From assembly GCA_964007475.1 (NCBI GenBank), contig OZ023274.1:74907303-74971302 (forward strand): 64,000 bases of DNA. Reading direction: 5' to 3'. Positions 35,963-50,196 of the stretch are shown here, one piece after another. Below the pieces are notes generated by a model. The model was not told the origin of the DNA, did no database searches, and saw only the letters and a list, made by a program, of their open reading frames with translations. How positions within the stretch are numbered: position 1 is the stretch's first letter; every line of letters starts with the position of its first letter. The translations under genes and the position numbers were made by a program. The stretch comes from Hybos culiciformis. Taxonomy: Eukaryota; Arthropoda; Insecta; Diptera; Hybotidae.

Positions 35963-37457
35963 AGTTGATGAATTAAAAAAATCAAAAATTTTTATTCAGA
36001 AAACACAAATTGATATGGAGCTTGATTTTATGTGTAAAACTTTACGATTAGAATTAAGGACTCATAGCATTCAGAATGCCAATTTAAATATTTTTATATT
36101 TTTTTCAATAAATATAAAATAGTATCATTCGTAGAACCATTTTTAATTATTGTTTGTTATAATATTTATTTCGAATAACTTTTTTGCACATTTAATCGAG
36201 TTTAAAATTTTAACATCTTTTGAGATTAAGAAATCTACTTCAATGAATGGAAAAAAATTGAATTAGAAAATAAATTTAGAAATTTTAAGTGAAAAAATAA
36301 TTCTACTTTGATAAACTATTTCGTTATTAACTTCATAGTTTTTCTAATTGAGTTGGAATACGGTTCAAAAAATATAGATTTCACAATATCATGGTTTTTT
36401 TTTATTCAATAACAATTTCTTGCAAATAAAATATTTTATTTTATTATATTTGATTAAATCTTAGAATGTATGTATGTATAATATTTAACATATAATTTTC
36501 AACTTTTATTTTTACATAGGTAATTTTAATATACATGTTTTTTCGCAACATTTTATATAAATTACAATTCAAATACTGAAAAATAAAAATTCTTGATAAG
36601 AAAAACTATTAAACAAATTTATAAAAATCAAAATTTTTTGGGAAAATCATAATGCTTTATTTAAAAAAAAAAGCCTAGCTAGCATTCTGTTACTTTATTT
36701 TTTAGGCGTAATTTTCTTTTATAATAACTCCCTTACAATTTATTTTCAAATAGGAATACATTTATTTAAAAATAACTACAAATTTTTTGAGAAAGGTAAA
36801 TAGAAGCAAAATACATAGAGTACTAGACTGAAAACTTTTAAGATTATAACATTAAATTAAAAACATAACGAAGAATTTGCTACAAAATTCAATTAAACAC
36901 TAAAAAAAAATTAGCCCAAAAATACACTCTTTTATATCCTAATGCTTTTACTTTAAATTATCAAGTCCTGTTGATATACTTTATGTTCTTCTACCTATAC
37001 AGCTAAAAATGATCGCATTCGTTAGATTAGACTGCAAGTCCTGTCTAAAAGATATCATGTAATTTATATAGGAATATGACTATAAGTCAGCATTAAAATC
37101 ATTTTTAAAAATATAATGGAAATTATTTTCGAATGAGAATAAATACTGACAGGTAAAATTCTTTACATTTAAAAGAAATAAGTTTTTACTTCTTAGTTAT
37201 AAATATTACACGAAATACAAGTAACAATTAGATTCATTTTTTTATGGTACGGATTCTAATAATGAAAATGAATTCAAAAATAAAATATTAATTACGAAAC
37301 AAAAAGCGATACATTATTGGACTAATTTAATAACAATTAAAATTTTTTTTTACAATTTCATTCTTTTTTTTTCATTTTTCATGAACAAATGATTACTTTA
37401 TATTTTTTCAACTTAGCTTAGATTTTATTGTATTTATGCATTATTTTTTTTTGTAAT
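35963..37457. other. Intergenic, between convergent TRAIP-like gene and Vha44
   Basis: A+T-rich, with 3' untranslated regions expected at both ends (AATAAA-type signals near 36108). The frame 35844-36122 overlaps the end of the TRAIP-like gene and is discussed in the findings. No other gene seen. Confidence 0.6.
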
Positions 37458-40400
37458 TTAGTTTCTAGAATCGACCATATCAATAAGGATCTTATAATAT
37501 ACGTATGGAAAATATTCTGATTGACCGAACCCTAAACCTGGTATATCAACATCTGCACTGCTAGAAGTTCCACCAGCAGCAGTTGACCCATCTAAATGGC
37601 AATACAACTGATTTAATTGATCACGCAAGCGTTTTATGCTTTTTTTATGGGGCTGAATAAGAATGGCTTGAAAATTTACTGGTAGGCCATATCTAAAAAA
37701 ATAAATAAAAATTATGTCTGAATTCATAGTAAGGAAAATATTTTTGATTTTACCTTAAAACCGATTCCACGAAAACCCTCAATGCCTTAACATGAATCCA
37801 AGCACAAAAACACTCACTGAAATTAACTTTAAGCCATCTAACAAGGGGTCCCTAAAAAACAATTATTTTTTTTTGATTAAATACAAAATTTTAAAAATTA
37901 TAGGAATATTTATTTAATGGTATAATGCTAGAAATATCAAAAATACTTACAAATTGTTTCTTTTTGTCTGTCACCAGCTTAGTTATTTCGTTCTTTCCTG
38001 CAGCCAATTCCTCTTCGTTGTAAACAAAGTCTCTAACGACAAATTTCTTTTCACGAGCATGTAGCTTAAATTCCTCAACGACTTTTTTAAACAAATGGAC
38101 ATTGAACATTGCATAATCTTGATCTTGAGTTATTAATGTTGATGAACGAGGAACAATCATGTCGGTAATTTTTTCATAATTATTGATCCAATCATTAGCC
38201 AATGGTCTAAAATTATACACAATTATTTTAAATACAAATGAAAGAAATAAAAATGAACCGAATTATATGTTACTTCTTATTCACATTTTTTTACCTTGGT
38301 ACAATTACCAACAAAGTAGTCAAATATTCTGAATCCAAAATAAAATGTTCTTTTTTAACTAAATCTGCTAAATTTCTGGTCAGCAAGCTTCCTCTGAAAA
38401 AAAAATGCGAATTAGTTTTAATTGCTAATAAAACTCGTAATAGTGCGGAATAAAATTTAAGATAATTTAATTTCAAGATTCATCTTTTGAGCAAATAATA
38501 ATTAATATCAGGAATTGCGTTTAAGAACACACTTAATTGGACTTAATTGTGGCACGGAATTTTCATTACTATAAGCGTATAAAATCTTTGTTCAAAAGAT
38601 TTATTCAGTTTAATTTAAACATTGTAAACAAATTTTTTTTTACAGAGATGCACTAAAGTTCTATAAAAAAAATCACTAATATTCTAAAATTAAAAGAAAT
38701 AAATTATCAAAAAAATATTTTACTAACGTTTGCCTTTTTTCTAAATTCTGCAAATTTCCTTTCAAATTATTATATGCTGTTGATTTTGTTTTTAAATCAG
38801 CATCAATTTGACCAACTTGTTTCGATATAATATCAGCAATATTTCGTAAAGATTGCTTTATTGGATATTTAGCCATATCCCATTGGAAACGAGTCAAATA
38901 CGATGGAAGATCAGCTAAAAATATTTTAAAAATAAATAAAAAATTATAATTAATATATTTACAAAATTAAATTATAATGAACATTTTTTTTTATTAATTA
39001 TTATTTATCATAATAAAAACGAGAATAATAAGCTTCCGTCAGAGGTGCTATAATATTACAATTATTTAATTTAAAATTTTTTTTACAATAAATTATTAAA
39101 AAAAAAAAAAGTATATTGTATATTTATTATGTATAATATTGCATAAAAATTAATAAATTTTGTAGCTTTAAAATTAATACATAATTTAAAACATAATACA
39201 TTGTTCTGTACATTGCACATCTATTTAACTTGAAATGATACACATCATCTTTTTTTTATTATTGCTTTCGATATAAAAAACGTAAAACATAAAAAAGGTA
39301 GGTAACAAATACTTTTAGGAATTGGTGATAAAATTGTAAGCAAGTATTAAAATAAAATTTGCCCAATTAGAATAAAATTTTTACAGAAGACAGCAAAAAT
39401 GATAACTTAATAAGTTTTGAACGCCAATAATTAAGTTTATGTTTATTAAAAAATATAAATAAAATAACAAAATTCAAGACAAAAAAAAAGTTGTTTATTC
39501 ATCTTAAAATTCGACTAAAAGAAATCTTAAAATTAAGAATAAATAATTAATTCTCGTTTGTCACAGTCCATTTTAAATAAATCTTTTCTTGCTGCCATAC
39601 CATGCAGCCTACATTATGTATTATATTGGATAATTTTTTCAATTTGATGAATTCGAAAACATCTTAGTTAATTCTAGTAGAGAACAATGGACCCATAGGC
39701 CTAGGTACAAGGAGGCTGATGAACACGCCAGCCTCTCAAACAATATGAATAATATTAAGGCATAATAATAAAAATTAAAATAGCAAATATTTATCAAAAA
39801 GCTTTATCATTTTAAATAAATATATTTTTTTTCACACAAAATAGTACTATTTCAATTCTTGGAATGACGATCACAGATTGCCATATTTACAAGCATAATA
39901 TAATTGTCAGAATCATTTTAATTAGGATTAGCAGTAAAGACTTCTTTCTTATTTTAATAAGAATCAATTTATCATATCAATAATGTTGCATCAACAATCA
40001 ATTCCTTATATGTGCAAAAAAGTTTCAGTCCCACGGGATCAAACCAGCGTTGTTAAATTACACGAATTTTCAAAAATTACTATTTACAATAAATTATCAT
40101 AGACTTATTCCATCACAAACGATGCCAAATCAACTAGTGACCATTTTTTTGTATAAAGTTATTTTGATTTGTTTTTTTTAAGCTTTATTTTTTAATTATA
40201 TAACTTTCGATTTATTAAATTATTTAACTTTTCAAGCCATTCGTTGTATTTTTCCAATAATGATATAAAATATATTTCAATACCAGGGTTCAAGGATTGT
40301 TGGGGGTCTTATGTATAAAACAAAAAATTATAATTTGAATAAAAAAATAAATAAATTCACACTTACAGATAATAGTAATTTGCATCAAAAACGTTTAATT

Positions 40401-43400
40401 TATTATTCTATAATATTTACATAGCATGTGAGTGAGTTGACGACAAGAAAATACTATTTCACGGGTGTAAAAAATAAAAAATATTATAAAATTTATAATA
40501 CATAATATAAATTAAATGTTGTAAAAATAATATCAAAAAAAAATTATATAAAGGCAAAAAATTAAGAGAATTAATAAATTTTTATATAGAAACACATAAG
40601 GTAAACCAGGTTTTATTCTTCTAATTTTATACCTGGGCTAAGTGGAAATGATGGTGGTTCACCCAATCCTCCACCATCCAAATCATAATCTGGACTTGAA
40701 CGACCTTGACTACTTCCACAACAACTACTGACTGGTGATGTCCGATGAGTTGAACTAAATCCACTATGAATTTGACTTGATGATCTATTTCTTATCAGAT
40801 TAATTTTTTTTTTTCATTTGATCATAATTATTATGATCTACTAATTCAACAATAATAGGAATGGGAAAATAATCTTTTTTATTAAAAACGTTTGTACAAA
40901 ATTTAGTGACCCATGAACGTAATGAAGTGCATGATAGTTTCCTGATAGTGATCTTGTATTTCTCGGGTATTTCTTGAGCAGTGGCACCGATAGAATAATA
41001 TTTTTTTATAACATATTTATATTTTAATTTCTATCTTAAAACGAGTGCACATTGATTGCCGCAATATTTAAAAATTTGGATAGAAATCTGAAAAACAGTG
41101 TGATTTATACACGAAAGCCTAGTTTTTATTAAAAAATAAAAGTAAACATATTCTTTAGATGTTTGGTTGTTGAAGCGATATTTGCAATCTCGCTTTTTAA
41201 AGAATTATTTATATTAGATATCTAGAAATGTCACATATTTATTTATAGCGTAAATTTATAAAAAAAATTCGACTATAAATTTTAATACCTTGAAAATACT
41301 ATTATTTTATAAATTTTACATATTTGTCTGATTCTTACTCTTTTTCATTATTAATTATTAGGTATTTTTTTTTGCAATTTCAGAAGGTCACCTAATGTAA
41401 AACCAATTAATTAATGGATAACAATTATATCGACTTTCTTCAGAAAATTTAATTTGAAGCAATACACATAAATAAATTCCCATACCCATTATTCAATTTG
41501 ATGGCATTTTTAACTAAGTTACCTGCTCTTATTCGAGCCCCTTTTATGATGTTGAAACCACCAATCGAAAGTATCACTTGAAGTTTCATCATTTTCGCTG
41601 TAATCGTCGTTACAACAATTACATCTATTATTACTATCACTAATATTATTTGTACTGCTACTACTATTTTCATTATTAAATAATACATCACGCTCAGATT
41701 CAGTCGAATTATTAAAGCTTAAACTTTTTTTATTATATAAATTAGTTGTTGATTTTGAAATTCTGGATTTAGCATTTGTTAATGTAGAATTTGTTGCTGT
41801 TAAATTAGTTGTAACAGTATTTGCTGAACTACATGGTAGTAATTGGGTATCAACACGATTTTTAAAAAATTTATATAATGATCTAGAACTGCTACTATTT
41901 GACATTATATTGTTCGAATTTTTATTATTATCGGTATTATGAGTATTATTATTATTAGAATTTTCATCTGATGATGGTACTGAAGTCGGTGGACCAGGAC
42001 CTTTGAATTATTTGAGTAAGATTTTACTTACATTGATTTGAATTTTATATAAAAACTTTCACTTTCAAGTTATATCTCATCATGAGTAAACACTAAACAC
42101 TTTAGAAGTTTTCAGGGAGATGGATGACGATCAAATTGAAATATGTTGTAAATATTTGACGGATTTAAGTAACTGTTTAAATAACCTATTTTGGATTTCT
42201 TATTAAATTCTAAGATTATTTTAGAAAAAATATCCAATTCGTATAAGTATTAAAGATATTAATGAATCAAGTATTCTTGAAAAGATTATTAATTAAAACA
42301 AAAGATATGGCCTAAGGATTTTTTTATCAAAATAATTGCAAAGTATGTATATTATAAATGTATTAAAAACAGGAATAACTAAATCTTGGCTCATGATCTT
42401 AGAAGATAATCAAATATAAAATTATAGTAAATAAAAACAAATTAAATTTCAATTCAAAAAATAAAATCTTAAAAACAAAAACTTAAATGAAATATAAAAA
42501 ATTGTAATACGTTAAATTATGATTTACTGATATTAAAATTAAAAATATGTAATGATGTCTGTTTAGCCAGAAAGCATAATAAACAAACTACTTATTATAA
42601 CTCAATTACACAATGCCAGTGAAAAATAAGATATGCATATAAATAACATTAACTAGCAAAAAATTATAAAATAATATTTTCTATGATGCAAAAATTAAAT
42701 AATTACAATATTTATAATTAAACATACATAATACCACATTTATTTGTTTTTTTTTAGATTTAAAAACTTTTATTTCTTATTATATTAGTTTTTTACAAAA
42801 GGCATAAGAAAATAGCTATAACTTCCTGTACTACGAATTTTCTATCTGTCAATAGTATTAATTAAAAATCGTATGAAGCTTACTTCCTATAACTTGTCGA
42901 GCGCTTTTCTCAATCAATGACAAATTGATTTATAAAATAATTTCAAGATTGGTCCATTAATAATCTATCATAACTGCTGATACACTTGTAACAACTTAGT
43001 AGGATGTCAATTGCATAAAAAATTTGGAATATCAACGAAGAATTATTACCTTCACTTGAGCACTCGTATATTTCAGATTTTTTTTAAATAGTTCCTTTTT
43101 AAGCTCACCAGTATTTAAATAAACATCAGCAGAACATTTAAGCTAATTTTTTAATTATAAATATAATATTATATTAAAAAAAAAATATAAAAAATAGATA
43201 CATCGAGTGAAAATAGAAACAAATATTTTGGAAAGTTTATTTACGATACGCAAGTGCAATTGTGGATACGTACATATAAAATTATTATGCACTGAATTTA
43301 CTAAAGATGTTAAATTTCACTACCGCAGGTTCGAATTTTGGTTTGGAAAAACTTATAAGGGTTAAATTTTTATATATAAAGAATTTTATACTTGACTGTC

Positions 43401-44957
43401 GTTTTCTCATTTCAATTGTTAATTCTACTTCCTAAAAAAGTGATAAATTTTTCATTAACACACATTTACTATTTATAAGATCCTATGTATTCATTAAAAT
43501 TAAACATTAAAAAGCAAAGAAAAATTCCATGAAATTTGCGTATGAAGTGACTTGCGTAAAATTAAATATCAAAATAAAAATAGTAATAAATAAGTATAAA
43601 ATTAATATTAAAAGAAAATTAAAAATTAAGAAAATCAAATTAAAATTTTAAAATAAATATTTAATTTAAATTATATTTTAAGAATTTGGATTTTTTCTCT
43701 TTTAAAAATTATTAGATTTTCGAATAATAACAATTTTCTTAATAATCTTGATTAGAATATGGGTAATTCTCAACCGTGAAAAAAAATGGAGCACTTCTCA
43801 CTGTCCTGTTATGAGTGTGCTCACTGCAGTGCTTTATAGACAATATTGTTGTCATTGAAAGGAAAGGAAAAAAAAAATGTTTTTAAATCTAAAAAATTGT
43901 ATTTTGTTTGTGAAATTCTAGCATACACGTCTTCAATAAACTTAAAGTTTAAATAATTTATATTATGAACATTAAATAAAGTAGAATAAAAAATTATTAA
44001 AAAAAAAGAACAAGAAACTAAACTACTCTTTCAAATTTAAATAATTTTTACTTGCAGCATAACAATTACAAAGTCTTTTATTGAAAATGCGTGGATTTTC
44101 ATTATTTTTATAAAAAAAAATTAAATTTGACAGTAGATACGATTTTCAACACCATGACGGGAGTCTGTGAATCGTCTCAGTAAGTAATTTAAAATTAACT
44201 TTCTTCCTTATTTTAAATTAATTAGTAACCAGGTTATTTCCAAATTATAAATTTTTTAAATATTTTCTGTCAAAACAATTGTAGAAAATTGGTAAAATTA
44301 TACTTAACGATTACTTAAGAACATTTATATACAGATGTTTCTTAAAACATTTATTTTCATTTCATAATTTATTTTTAAAAGAAATTCTGTAATAAATCTA
44401 AATCTTCGTAAAATTGTATTTTTGTCCTCATTAAATATTTTGATATAACATAACTTGATATAAGGTTTGTTTTGAAAATATTTTACAGGGAGAAGAAAAA
44501 AAATTTACAATTTTAACTTGGTTTTATGAAAATTGAGGATTAACTTAAAAATTAAACTATGTCAATAATGAAAAAATAATTTTTTTTATAGCATACCATT
44601 ATTGGCTAGCAAATTTTCATGAAGCTTATCACGTTGATCTTCCAATACTTCACCCAAATAAGTTGCAACTTTCCGAGTTATTTGCTCCACATAAGTGTCT
44701 AATTTACCCAAATCATCAGATAAACCGACCAACTGATCCAAAGTTCCAACCTAAAACAATTTTTTTTTATTAATCAAATTAAATATCTACCATTAAAAAA
44801 ATCAAAAATAAAAACTATTTTTTACCTTTAGATCGGGAATATGAAATTTAAAGTTAGCACTTAAATTGTTTTGTTTGCTCGTCAAATTATTCATAACTTC
44901 CCATGTTTGTTGACAAGTCTTATCGCCTGGAGCAGATATTAACCAATATTCAGACAT
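37458..44957 (-). CDS. Vha44: V-type proton ATPase subunit C
   Basis: Constitutive exons on the minus strand: 44957-44826, 44750-44597, 38914-38728, 38393-38295, 38206-37951, 37851-37754 and 37692-37458. They sum to 1161 bases and 386 residues, close to the family size of about 382-386, and all phases match. Subunit C bridges the V1 and V0 parts of the vacuolar proton pump on endomembranes and the apical plasma membrane and takes part in their reversible association. Family text is strong throughout: [20 protein letters not shown] at the start, [70 protein letters not shown] and, at the end, [19 protein letters not shown]. Two further exons (42000-41523 and 40790-40633) can be inserted between exons 2 and 3 without changing phase. 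Confidence 0.96.
38915..40632 (-). other. Vha44 intron (3' of the optional exons)
   Basis: A+T-rich intron. A possible SINE-like scrap is present near 40028-40060 (minus strand TTTGATCCCGTGGGACTG). No further exon with correct phase was seen. Confidence 0.5.
40633..40790 (-). CDS. Vha44: Optional Vha44 exon b (Ser/Pro/Gly-rich)
   Basis: A 158-base open stretch with acceptor (GATAAG) and donor (AG/GTATAA). It needs one base from the exon before and leaves one base, so it fits only after the 41523-42000 exon and before the exon at 38914. It encodes [20 protein letters not shown], a cysteine pair, then [20 protein letters not shown]. Insect subunit C genes are known to make longer isoforms with a low-complexity insert at this junction. 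Confidence 0.75.
41523..42000 (-). CDS. Vha44: Optional Vha44 exon a (Ser/Asn/Thr-rich)
   Basis: A 478-base exon with acceptor (TTCAAAG/GTCC) and donor (GCAG/GTAACT), read in phase after exon 2 (phase 1) and ending in phase 2. It encodes an Asn/Ser/Thr-rich segment starting [20 protein letters not shown], with the later strings [32 protein letters not shown] acidic text and [15 protein letters not shown]. Direct splicing of this exon to the exon at 38914 would break the frame, so it needs the 40633-40790 exon. With both, the insert is 212 residues. Confidence 0.78.
42001..44596 (-). other. Vha44 intron (5' of the optional exons)
   Basis: A+T-rich intron of 2.6 kb. No additional in-phase exon or mobile element recognised. 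Confidence 0.55.
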
Positions 44958-47900
44958 TTTATTCTTTATTTAGATTATTTTATGCTAAAATAGAAAATAA
45001 TACAAAAAAATATTATTCAAATTATATTCGTAAATATTACATTTATATAAGATTTTTATTTCCTATCTCTTAGACAATAATATAATTATATAAGTAAATA
45101 CTAAAGTAAAACCAAATAAAGATTACAAGGAATAAAAATAATAATTAATAATTTAAAATAAATTTGAAATTACCAACAATGTATTGGACCAATTTAAACA
45201 AAAATGCGTGTACAAATTTTATGTCTGAAAATAGCTCTCTATGATTCTACATCTAGCTAGAAATATGCTTTTAAATACCTATGTTCTCACATTATATTTG
45301 TGGAGTGGTAGAAAAGTTACGCAGTCTTTTTTTTAATTCAGAATTAAAATATGATTTACATTTGCAATGAATTTGTCCAATTATTTTTTAAATAAATTAT
45401 TTGGTTTCCAAGTCGATGGTAAGCAAATAATATTCATTTCAATTTCGTATAAAATTCCTTGAATGAAATATTAATTTAATTGCCTCATTTAAAATTCAGA
45501 AAATGCTACCTTAATTTATTTGTAACAAATACTAAATTGTTTTTATTCCATAAGACTATAAGGAATACATACGACGAAATATTATCAACAGCGTTACTCG
45601 TATTCTAGAAAAAATTTTGTGGATGTGATATGATGTGAGTTAATTTTTTTGATAATAATAAAAACTTTCTAAATTAAGTAAAATTGCATTTTATTGAAAA
45701 ACTTTTCTATTTAGTTCCTTTGCATTCTATATCTCACACAAAAAAAAAAAACTACTTTTTCTGAAAATTTAATTATAGAATTTTCATTTCAACATTTTTT
45801 CTTGTAATTTTCACTAAATACATAAATGTTCAATATTGGAATCCTTTTATTATTAATAAAGAAAAACATTGAACACGTATGTATATTTGAATAAAAATGA
45901 AAACATAGACATATTATAAAACTAATTTTATTAAATTATTGATAGAACTCTTTAACAAAAATACAAGGAAGTAATCTATTAAGGATTGTCTATAATAATT
46001 ATTATAAAATATAAATGAAATAAAAGACCTTGGCATTTATTTTGTAATATTGGTTTTTTTTTTAAATATAAATACCATTCTTTATAATTTACTTAATAAT
46101 TAATGAATTCATAAAATAAAGAAAAATAATACGATAATAAAAAAAAAATATTTATACATATTTATATATTTATATTTTTAATTAAAAACAAAATCTATTT
46201 TAACTAGATTAATAGATGTGATAATAATTCAAGTCTATCTTACACGTAGGGAATTTTTTTTAGACATCATTCAACTATTATTAATTTAGAAAAATTAAGG
46301 AATTTCATTAAACAATTTAGTAAACTGTAGTAATAAGATTTCGATGCTTAATTTTAAAATTAATGATTGATAAGTTTCTTATTATATTAATTTTTAATTA
46401 AGACTAGTCAATCCCGACAGAAAGTTGTTAGAATACTTAGTTAGTCGTCAAATAATATTTTTTATTACAGTATGTATTACATTTTTATTAATATATTCCA
46501 CGGAAAATTGCTATTTTTCTTGCGAGATGTGATGAAGTATCTGTTTATGAGAAATTGCATACATATTTTTACTTATTTTCATTTATGTTCAGTACATAAT
46601 AGATGTTATGAATATTCATGGATGTAAACATTTTTCAAACAAATTTTTGTTTGAATTTTAATAAAATATTTTTCAATATGCATAGAATATTTTTGTATTG
46701 TGATATTAGAAGTTTCTCAAGATCATGGTATCCTCAAACATCAAGGTTAAGGTACACGTACACCTACCTATATATTTAATTATTTAGAATTATAAACTTA
46801 CTATTGTATAAATGGAATAAAAATTTAATTAATATATTATTTATTTGAAATTCTAAATAAATTTTAACTCAATTATAAGTTATGAATTATGTATATTATC
46901 TGTACCTATAACATTATGCATGGAAATATTTCTATTTGAAGTAATTAAAATTAAAAATTTAACATACTTAATGATATTTTTAACACAATTTCCTTTTAAT
47001 TTTCCCTAATAATATTTACACCAACGAATTGAAAATTCAATAGCGTAAAATAACTTCTTATCGTGACGGAATATCATTTCTTTTATTGGTTTACTTTTAA
47101 TCAAAAAATTAATTATTTATTAAAAAAAATTAAAAATAAAAAAAAAAAAACCTATTTTAAAATAACTTTTTATTATTGTTTTATTTATTTTATTTCAATC
47201 TGTTAAAATTTAAACCGACCACAATGAGTTTTAAGACGAAACTGAAGAAAATGTGGTTTGTTTCAATATAATGTCCTTTTCTTTTTAACGATTACGATAT
47301 CGAATTAAAAAAAGAGAGTCATAATAGCGCATAAATAAATAAATAAAAAAAAAATGTATGTATCTGTTACTAAATCATTACATATATATATAATAGTTAA
47401 GCTGTAATGTAGGTATATGTACAAATGTAATATCATGGTGAATAAAACTTCAGACTTCTTATGAGAAAAATATTAATGAAAAAATGAAGATTTTTTTTTT
47501 TAGATATTAAAAAATAAATTTTAGATTAAAAGTAATAATAGTTAGAGAAACGTCATCGAATAGCTTTGTTTCTGTGTGAGGTTTATGTTGAAGCCAAATT
47601 TTCTAATTTCATTAAAATATCAACGAAACTTGGAAAGTATTTATTATAACCAGCTTTTAAAAAACAGCATAATTCGCAAGTTTGTGTTGTTAAAATGATA
47701 CCAATGATTATTAAGCTATATAACTTTTTGACAGAAAATTTAAGATTTTTAAACTCTTCATATTATACCTACTGTTTACATTTTGAATGTTTGAAAAATA
47801 TTTTTTCTACTACAATTGTCGGGTTATCTCATCAACCAATGATGAGATCAGAGTTATCGAATACGATTAAAACAAATTTTCAAATTTTCTAAATAAATTA

Positions 47901-49470
47901 ATGTTTCTGGTCAGTTATAAAAAAAAAACTCTTGAAATTAATTATACAAAAATACATATTAGGTATATAAGTAATATATATATTGCATTTTCTATGTAAG
48001 GGATAACAAATTTTATTTGGGACTGAAATTTCGACTGAAAATGTGACAATTCTCAAAAAAGAAGTCTAGAATTCCATTGTAGCAAAATTATATGTAGGCC
48101 TACATAATTAAGTGTCGATATGTTAATATTGTTGGAATTTGTAATTTTATAATAGAAAAATGTTTTTTTAAAAAATTTTTTTTGTCCATGTATAAAAATT
48201 AACAATTTATAAATAGTAGGTACTATGAACATTTTCTTTAATGGAAATGTAGGTATCTAACCATCTAATAAATCGTTCGATAGAGTAGTAGGTAGGTACT
48301 TCAGGTAAATTCATACCTTATTTTTAAGTAGGGTTTAATAATGCAGGTTTGCATTACAGTAAAAACGATGTTTCTTTATATGTACTATCACAGTATTACA
48401 GTAGATACCTACTTGCTACTCAGACGACAGACTAAAAATGTTCCGCTCTTTTACAATGAAATTCGTAATAGAAATGGAAAGAACCGTGCTCCATCTTGCA
48501 TAGGTAGGTACCCAGCTAGGCATTAGAACATCGGAATTTCTAAAATTAACCGAATATTGACCTTCAAAATAATTTTAACACAGTTTATGGTAACAGAAGC
48601 ATGGATGGAAGTAGCTTTTCACTATAAAGTAGAAATATTTGAAAAGTTCTTAAAATTAGAAGTGAGCTATAAATTAACTAATAGTGTGGGAAATCGTGGC
48701 AGAATTAAAATATTTGGTCAGTCCAGCCAGAGTTCACCAACTAATTTACGTATTCGAGTTCGAGTCAGCTGTTTTTTTTTTTTTTTTGAAAAAAAATTTT
48801 TTTTTTCTTTGGTGGGTCACATGACAGTTTGAAAAATTTATTCCTATTTATTTTAATTTTAAAATAAACAAATAATTTTTTTTTCTTTTTTCAATAAATT
48901 CATAAATTTAGCAAAATAAAATCACTCGATAATTTTTTTTTATTTTTAATTTTAGTTATTCGAATTAGAAAGAATAAAAAAAAATTAATAAAATATTTTG
49001 ACAACTTGAGGTTGTGGATTTCAAAAAAAAAAAAAATTGATTTTTTCCACAAAATTTCGTTATTTTTTTATTATTTTTTTATTAAATTAATTTCGACTTA
49101 CATTGGAATTTTACTGTGTTTGTGAATCAAATTTAATAATTAATTTTTAATTAAAAATAATTATATTATTAAATTTCTTCTTTTTTCAGCCAGTAAATTT
49201 CTTCAATTTCCGAAAATTTCAAAAAAAATATTCTTATTTTTTTTTTTTAATGACAACCTTCACGTGATGTCAAAAGAATGCTCTATCAGTTGAGAATTAA
49301 TTAAGCGAGTACTCGACTAACAAAATCCAAAGAATATTACTAAGTTGGCTGTTCTTAAAATTTTGTTGGACTTGCTTCTCTTTTGTAAGAAAAAAATTGG
49401 TATAAATGAGTGATACAGTAATTTCCAAAACAGGGCTATTTCTTTAATTTGTGATATGATTCGAAAAATG
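44958..49470. other. Intergenic, between divergent Vha44 and Wsck
   Basis: Contains the Vha44 promoter and 5' untranslated region, not resolvable by eye. Several dispersed GGTAGGTAC motifs occur near 48225-48310 and 48500-48515. Open frames here are short, lack motifs and lack splice partners. Confidence 0.5.
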
Positions 49471-49471
49471 A

Positions 49472-49640
49472 AATATGGTTGGTCAGTGGGACCACCAGAT
49501 CGCACAATCGCCGCCCCCACCTCTTTTCTAAAAATAGGGCCAATCGGGCAAAAAAAAAAATTTCCTTTGCCCCAAGAACTGATTTCAGTTTTGGGAGTTT
49601 TGGCACCGCCTCAGTCGGTTATGAGTGGTTCACATAAACT
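49472..49640. repeat. Copy of palindrome A family (partial)
   Basis: It contains GGTTGGTCAGTGGGACCACC, AAAAATAGGGCCAATCGGGC, CCCCAAGAACTGATTTCAGT, TTTTGGCACCGCCTC and the tail GTTCACATAAACTGCACTTA, all in the same order as in the element at 22600-23480. Only one arm is present. Confidence 0.75.
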
Positions 49641-50196
49641 GCACTTACGCCCAAAATTTATACAGTTGAATGTTTATACTTTATTTTCGCCCAAAATTCT
49701 TTCAACAATATTACACACTAAAATGAACTTGTCTAATAACACAATTGTTGAAAAATATCGGCAACAGCCCTACAGAAAAATAATAGTTATTGATATAGTA
49801 TTGATCTAAAGTCCACTATCAGTCATCATGTAACCTAAGCAGTGGCATTGGCTGATTAGAAAAAGTATAGTAGCTCTATTTTTTCAGTTGGTCGCCAGCT
49901 GGCATGGCTGTAAAATTTTTCCTCTGTTTAAAAATAAAAAAATCCCTCCCTCATTCATTCGATGTCAAACATTCGTGCAGTTTTGTAGTGCATTTCATTT
50001 TAATTTATTTAATTTAATAATTTTATTTCCTATACAACTTATTTTCAAATTGGTTTGTTTGAAAAAAAAAAAAAAAATGTGTTTGTGTTTTTATTTTTAA
50101 TGTGTTTTGTCTTGTTTATGTTTTCCCCTTTAATTTTTCTATTTAAAAAAAAAAAACATTTAAAAAAACTTAAAAAAAAAAAAACAAAAATAAACA

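Noticed and set aside
44150..44185. Plus-strand ATG followed by a GTAAGT-like donor
   Set aside because: It lies inside a Vha44 intron with no matching acceptor exon; chance occurrence.
48341..48832. Two consecutive plus-strand open frames upstream of Wsck
   Set aside because: No domain and no consistent exon joining to the Wsck signal exon; poly-T/poly-A runs inflate the second frame.
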